From Thermincola carboxydiphila (GTDB lineage Bacteria; Bacillota; Thermincolia; Thermincolales; UBA2595): a stretch of DNA of 64,000 nt. The notes under the pieces are model-generated. The model saw only the letters and a program-made list of their open reading frames with translations. It was not told where the DNA came from and made no database searches. Of this stretch, positions 63,584-64,000 are shown one piece after another (position 1 is the stretch's first letter; each line of letters begins with the position of its first letter). The DNA lies in the NCBI GenBank assembly GCA_016841045.1, contig JAENZX010000010.1, positions 1 to 64,000 of the forward strand. Direction: 5' to 3'. A program made the position numbers and the translations under genes.

Positions 63584-64000
63584 ATGGAAGAAGTAAAGGC
63601 TGCCCCTTCGAATTTTATCAGAAACATAATTATGGAGGATCTAAAATCCGGTAAGCATAAGGAAATCATAACCCGTTTTCCTCCCGAACCAAATGGGTAT
63701 TTACATATAGGACATGCTAAGTCCATTGTGTTAAATTTCGACCTTGCCGACGAATTTAAAGGCAGGACCAACCTTCGTTTTGATGATACAAACCCATTAA
63801 AAGAAGAAGTCGAGTATGTAGAATCCATTAAAGAAGATGTCAAATGGCTGGGCTATGATTGGGACGCATTGTATTTTGGGTCGGACTTTTTTGAAGAAAT
63901 GTACAGTAGGGCAGTTTTGCTGATAAAAAAAGGCAAAGCTTATGTTTGCGATTTATCTGCCGAAGAAATTAGGGAAACCAGAGGCACACTGAAGGAACCA
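63584..64000 (+). CDS. glnS: glutaminyl-tRNA synthetase (5' part)
   Basis: First 139 codons of a class I synthetase cut by the window end. [16 protein letters not shown] carries the HIGH motif in the form typical of GlnRS/GluRS-like enzymes, and [11 protein letters not shown], with the Rossmann-fold block after it, matches GlnRS. The ATG at 63584 follows AAAAAGGTG. Many Firmicutes lack GlnRS and make Gln-tRNA through GatCAB, so its presence is of note. The rest lies outside the window. Confidence 0.93.
   Translation, partial: MEEVKAAPSNFIRNIIMEDLKSGKHKEIITRFPPEPNGYLHIGHAKSIVLNFDLADEFKGRTNLRFDDTNPLKEEVEYVESIKEDVKWLGYDWDALYFGSDFFEEMYSRAVLLIKKGKAYVCDLSAEEIRETRGTLKEP

Overview
The window reads as the chromosome of a spore-forming, anaerobic, low-to-mid-GC Firmicute, most like the Peptococcaceae or Thermincola-type Clostridia. 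The grounds are sporulation genes (spo0F, sleB-ypeB, ytrH-ytrI, spmA-spmB), strong AGGAGG-type ribosome binding sites with many GTG and TTG starts, an alanine T-box, ferredoxin-linked 2-oxoacid oxidoreductase genes and a very large membrane multiheme cytochrome c. The family placement is inference from gene content, not a database match.

Positions 1-27755 are almost entirely on the minus strand. Read from right to left they follow a housekeeping order well known from Bacillus subtilis: ywiB-argS, rpoE-pyrG, spo0F, fba, transaldolase, glpX, rho, rpmE, prfA-prmC, tsaC-mntP-ywlE-rpiB-glyA, then wecB and the start of the ATP synthase cluster (atpZ, atpB). Extra genes lie between these: a cyclophilin, sppA with a Yip1 protein, two DUF2062 membrane proteins, an M23/LysM peptidase, a radical SAM enzyme, a DUF1385 protein, an ArsB/NhaD-type transporter and a cysteine-rich protein of unknown role. 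I also found a 34-codon gene with a good ribosome binding site.

Positions 27756-37280 are accessory. They hold an OFA-type MFS transporter, panE, a phosphoribosyltransferase-HAD fusion with an altered HAD nucleophile, a lone copper-chaperone domain, a 1050-residue PLD-nuclease/SF2 helicase/DUF3427 protein and, divergent from it, a Fic AMP-transferase. In front of fic are six 11-bp repeats in perfect helical phase. The 0.6 kb after fic has no gene but carries two copies of a hairpin module with compensating stem changes and a 111-bp imperfect palindrome.

Positions 37281-46800 hold a permease-paaK-iorA-iorB operon for aryl/2-oxoacid metabolism, a T-box with a GCC (Ala) specifier in front of an alaR-alaT-like pair, a UbiB kinase and a second copper chaperone.

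Positions 46960-64000 are envelope, spore and redox genes. They comprise a class A penicillin-binding protein, a 13-heme cytochrome that looks like a tandem fusion of two related modules, a ferritin-like gene coupled to sleB-ypeB, a ferredoxin-type protein, a HAD phosphatase, ytrH-ytrI, floA-nfeD, a DUF1836 regulator, an L,D-transpeptidase that seems to start at CTG, spmA-spmB and the first 139 codons of glnS. A 7-bp repeat family (CACTACY) occurs at two loci in this part.

The strongest candidates for something new are the phased repeats with the fic/helicase pair, the structured DNA after fic, the 8+5 heme cytochrome and the phosphoribosyltransferase-HAD fusion. All function calls are from reading motifs by eye; no search was run.
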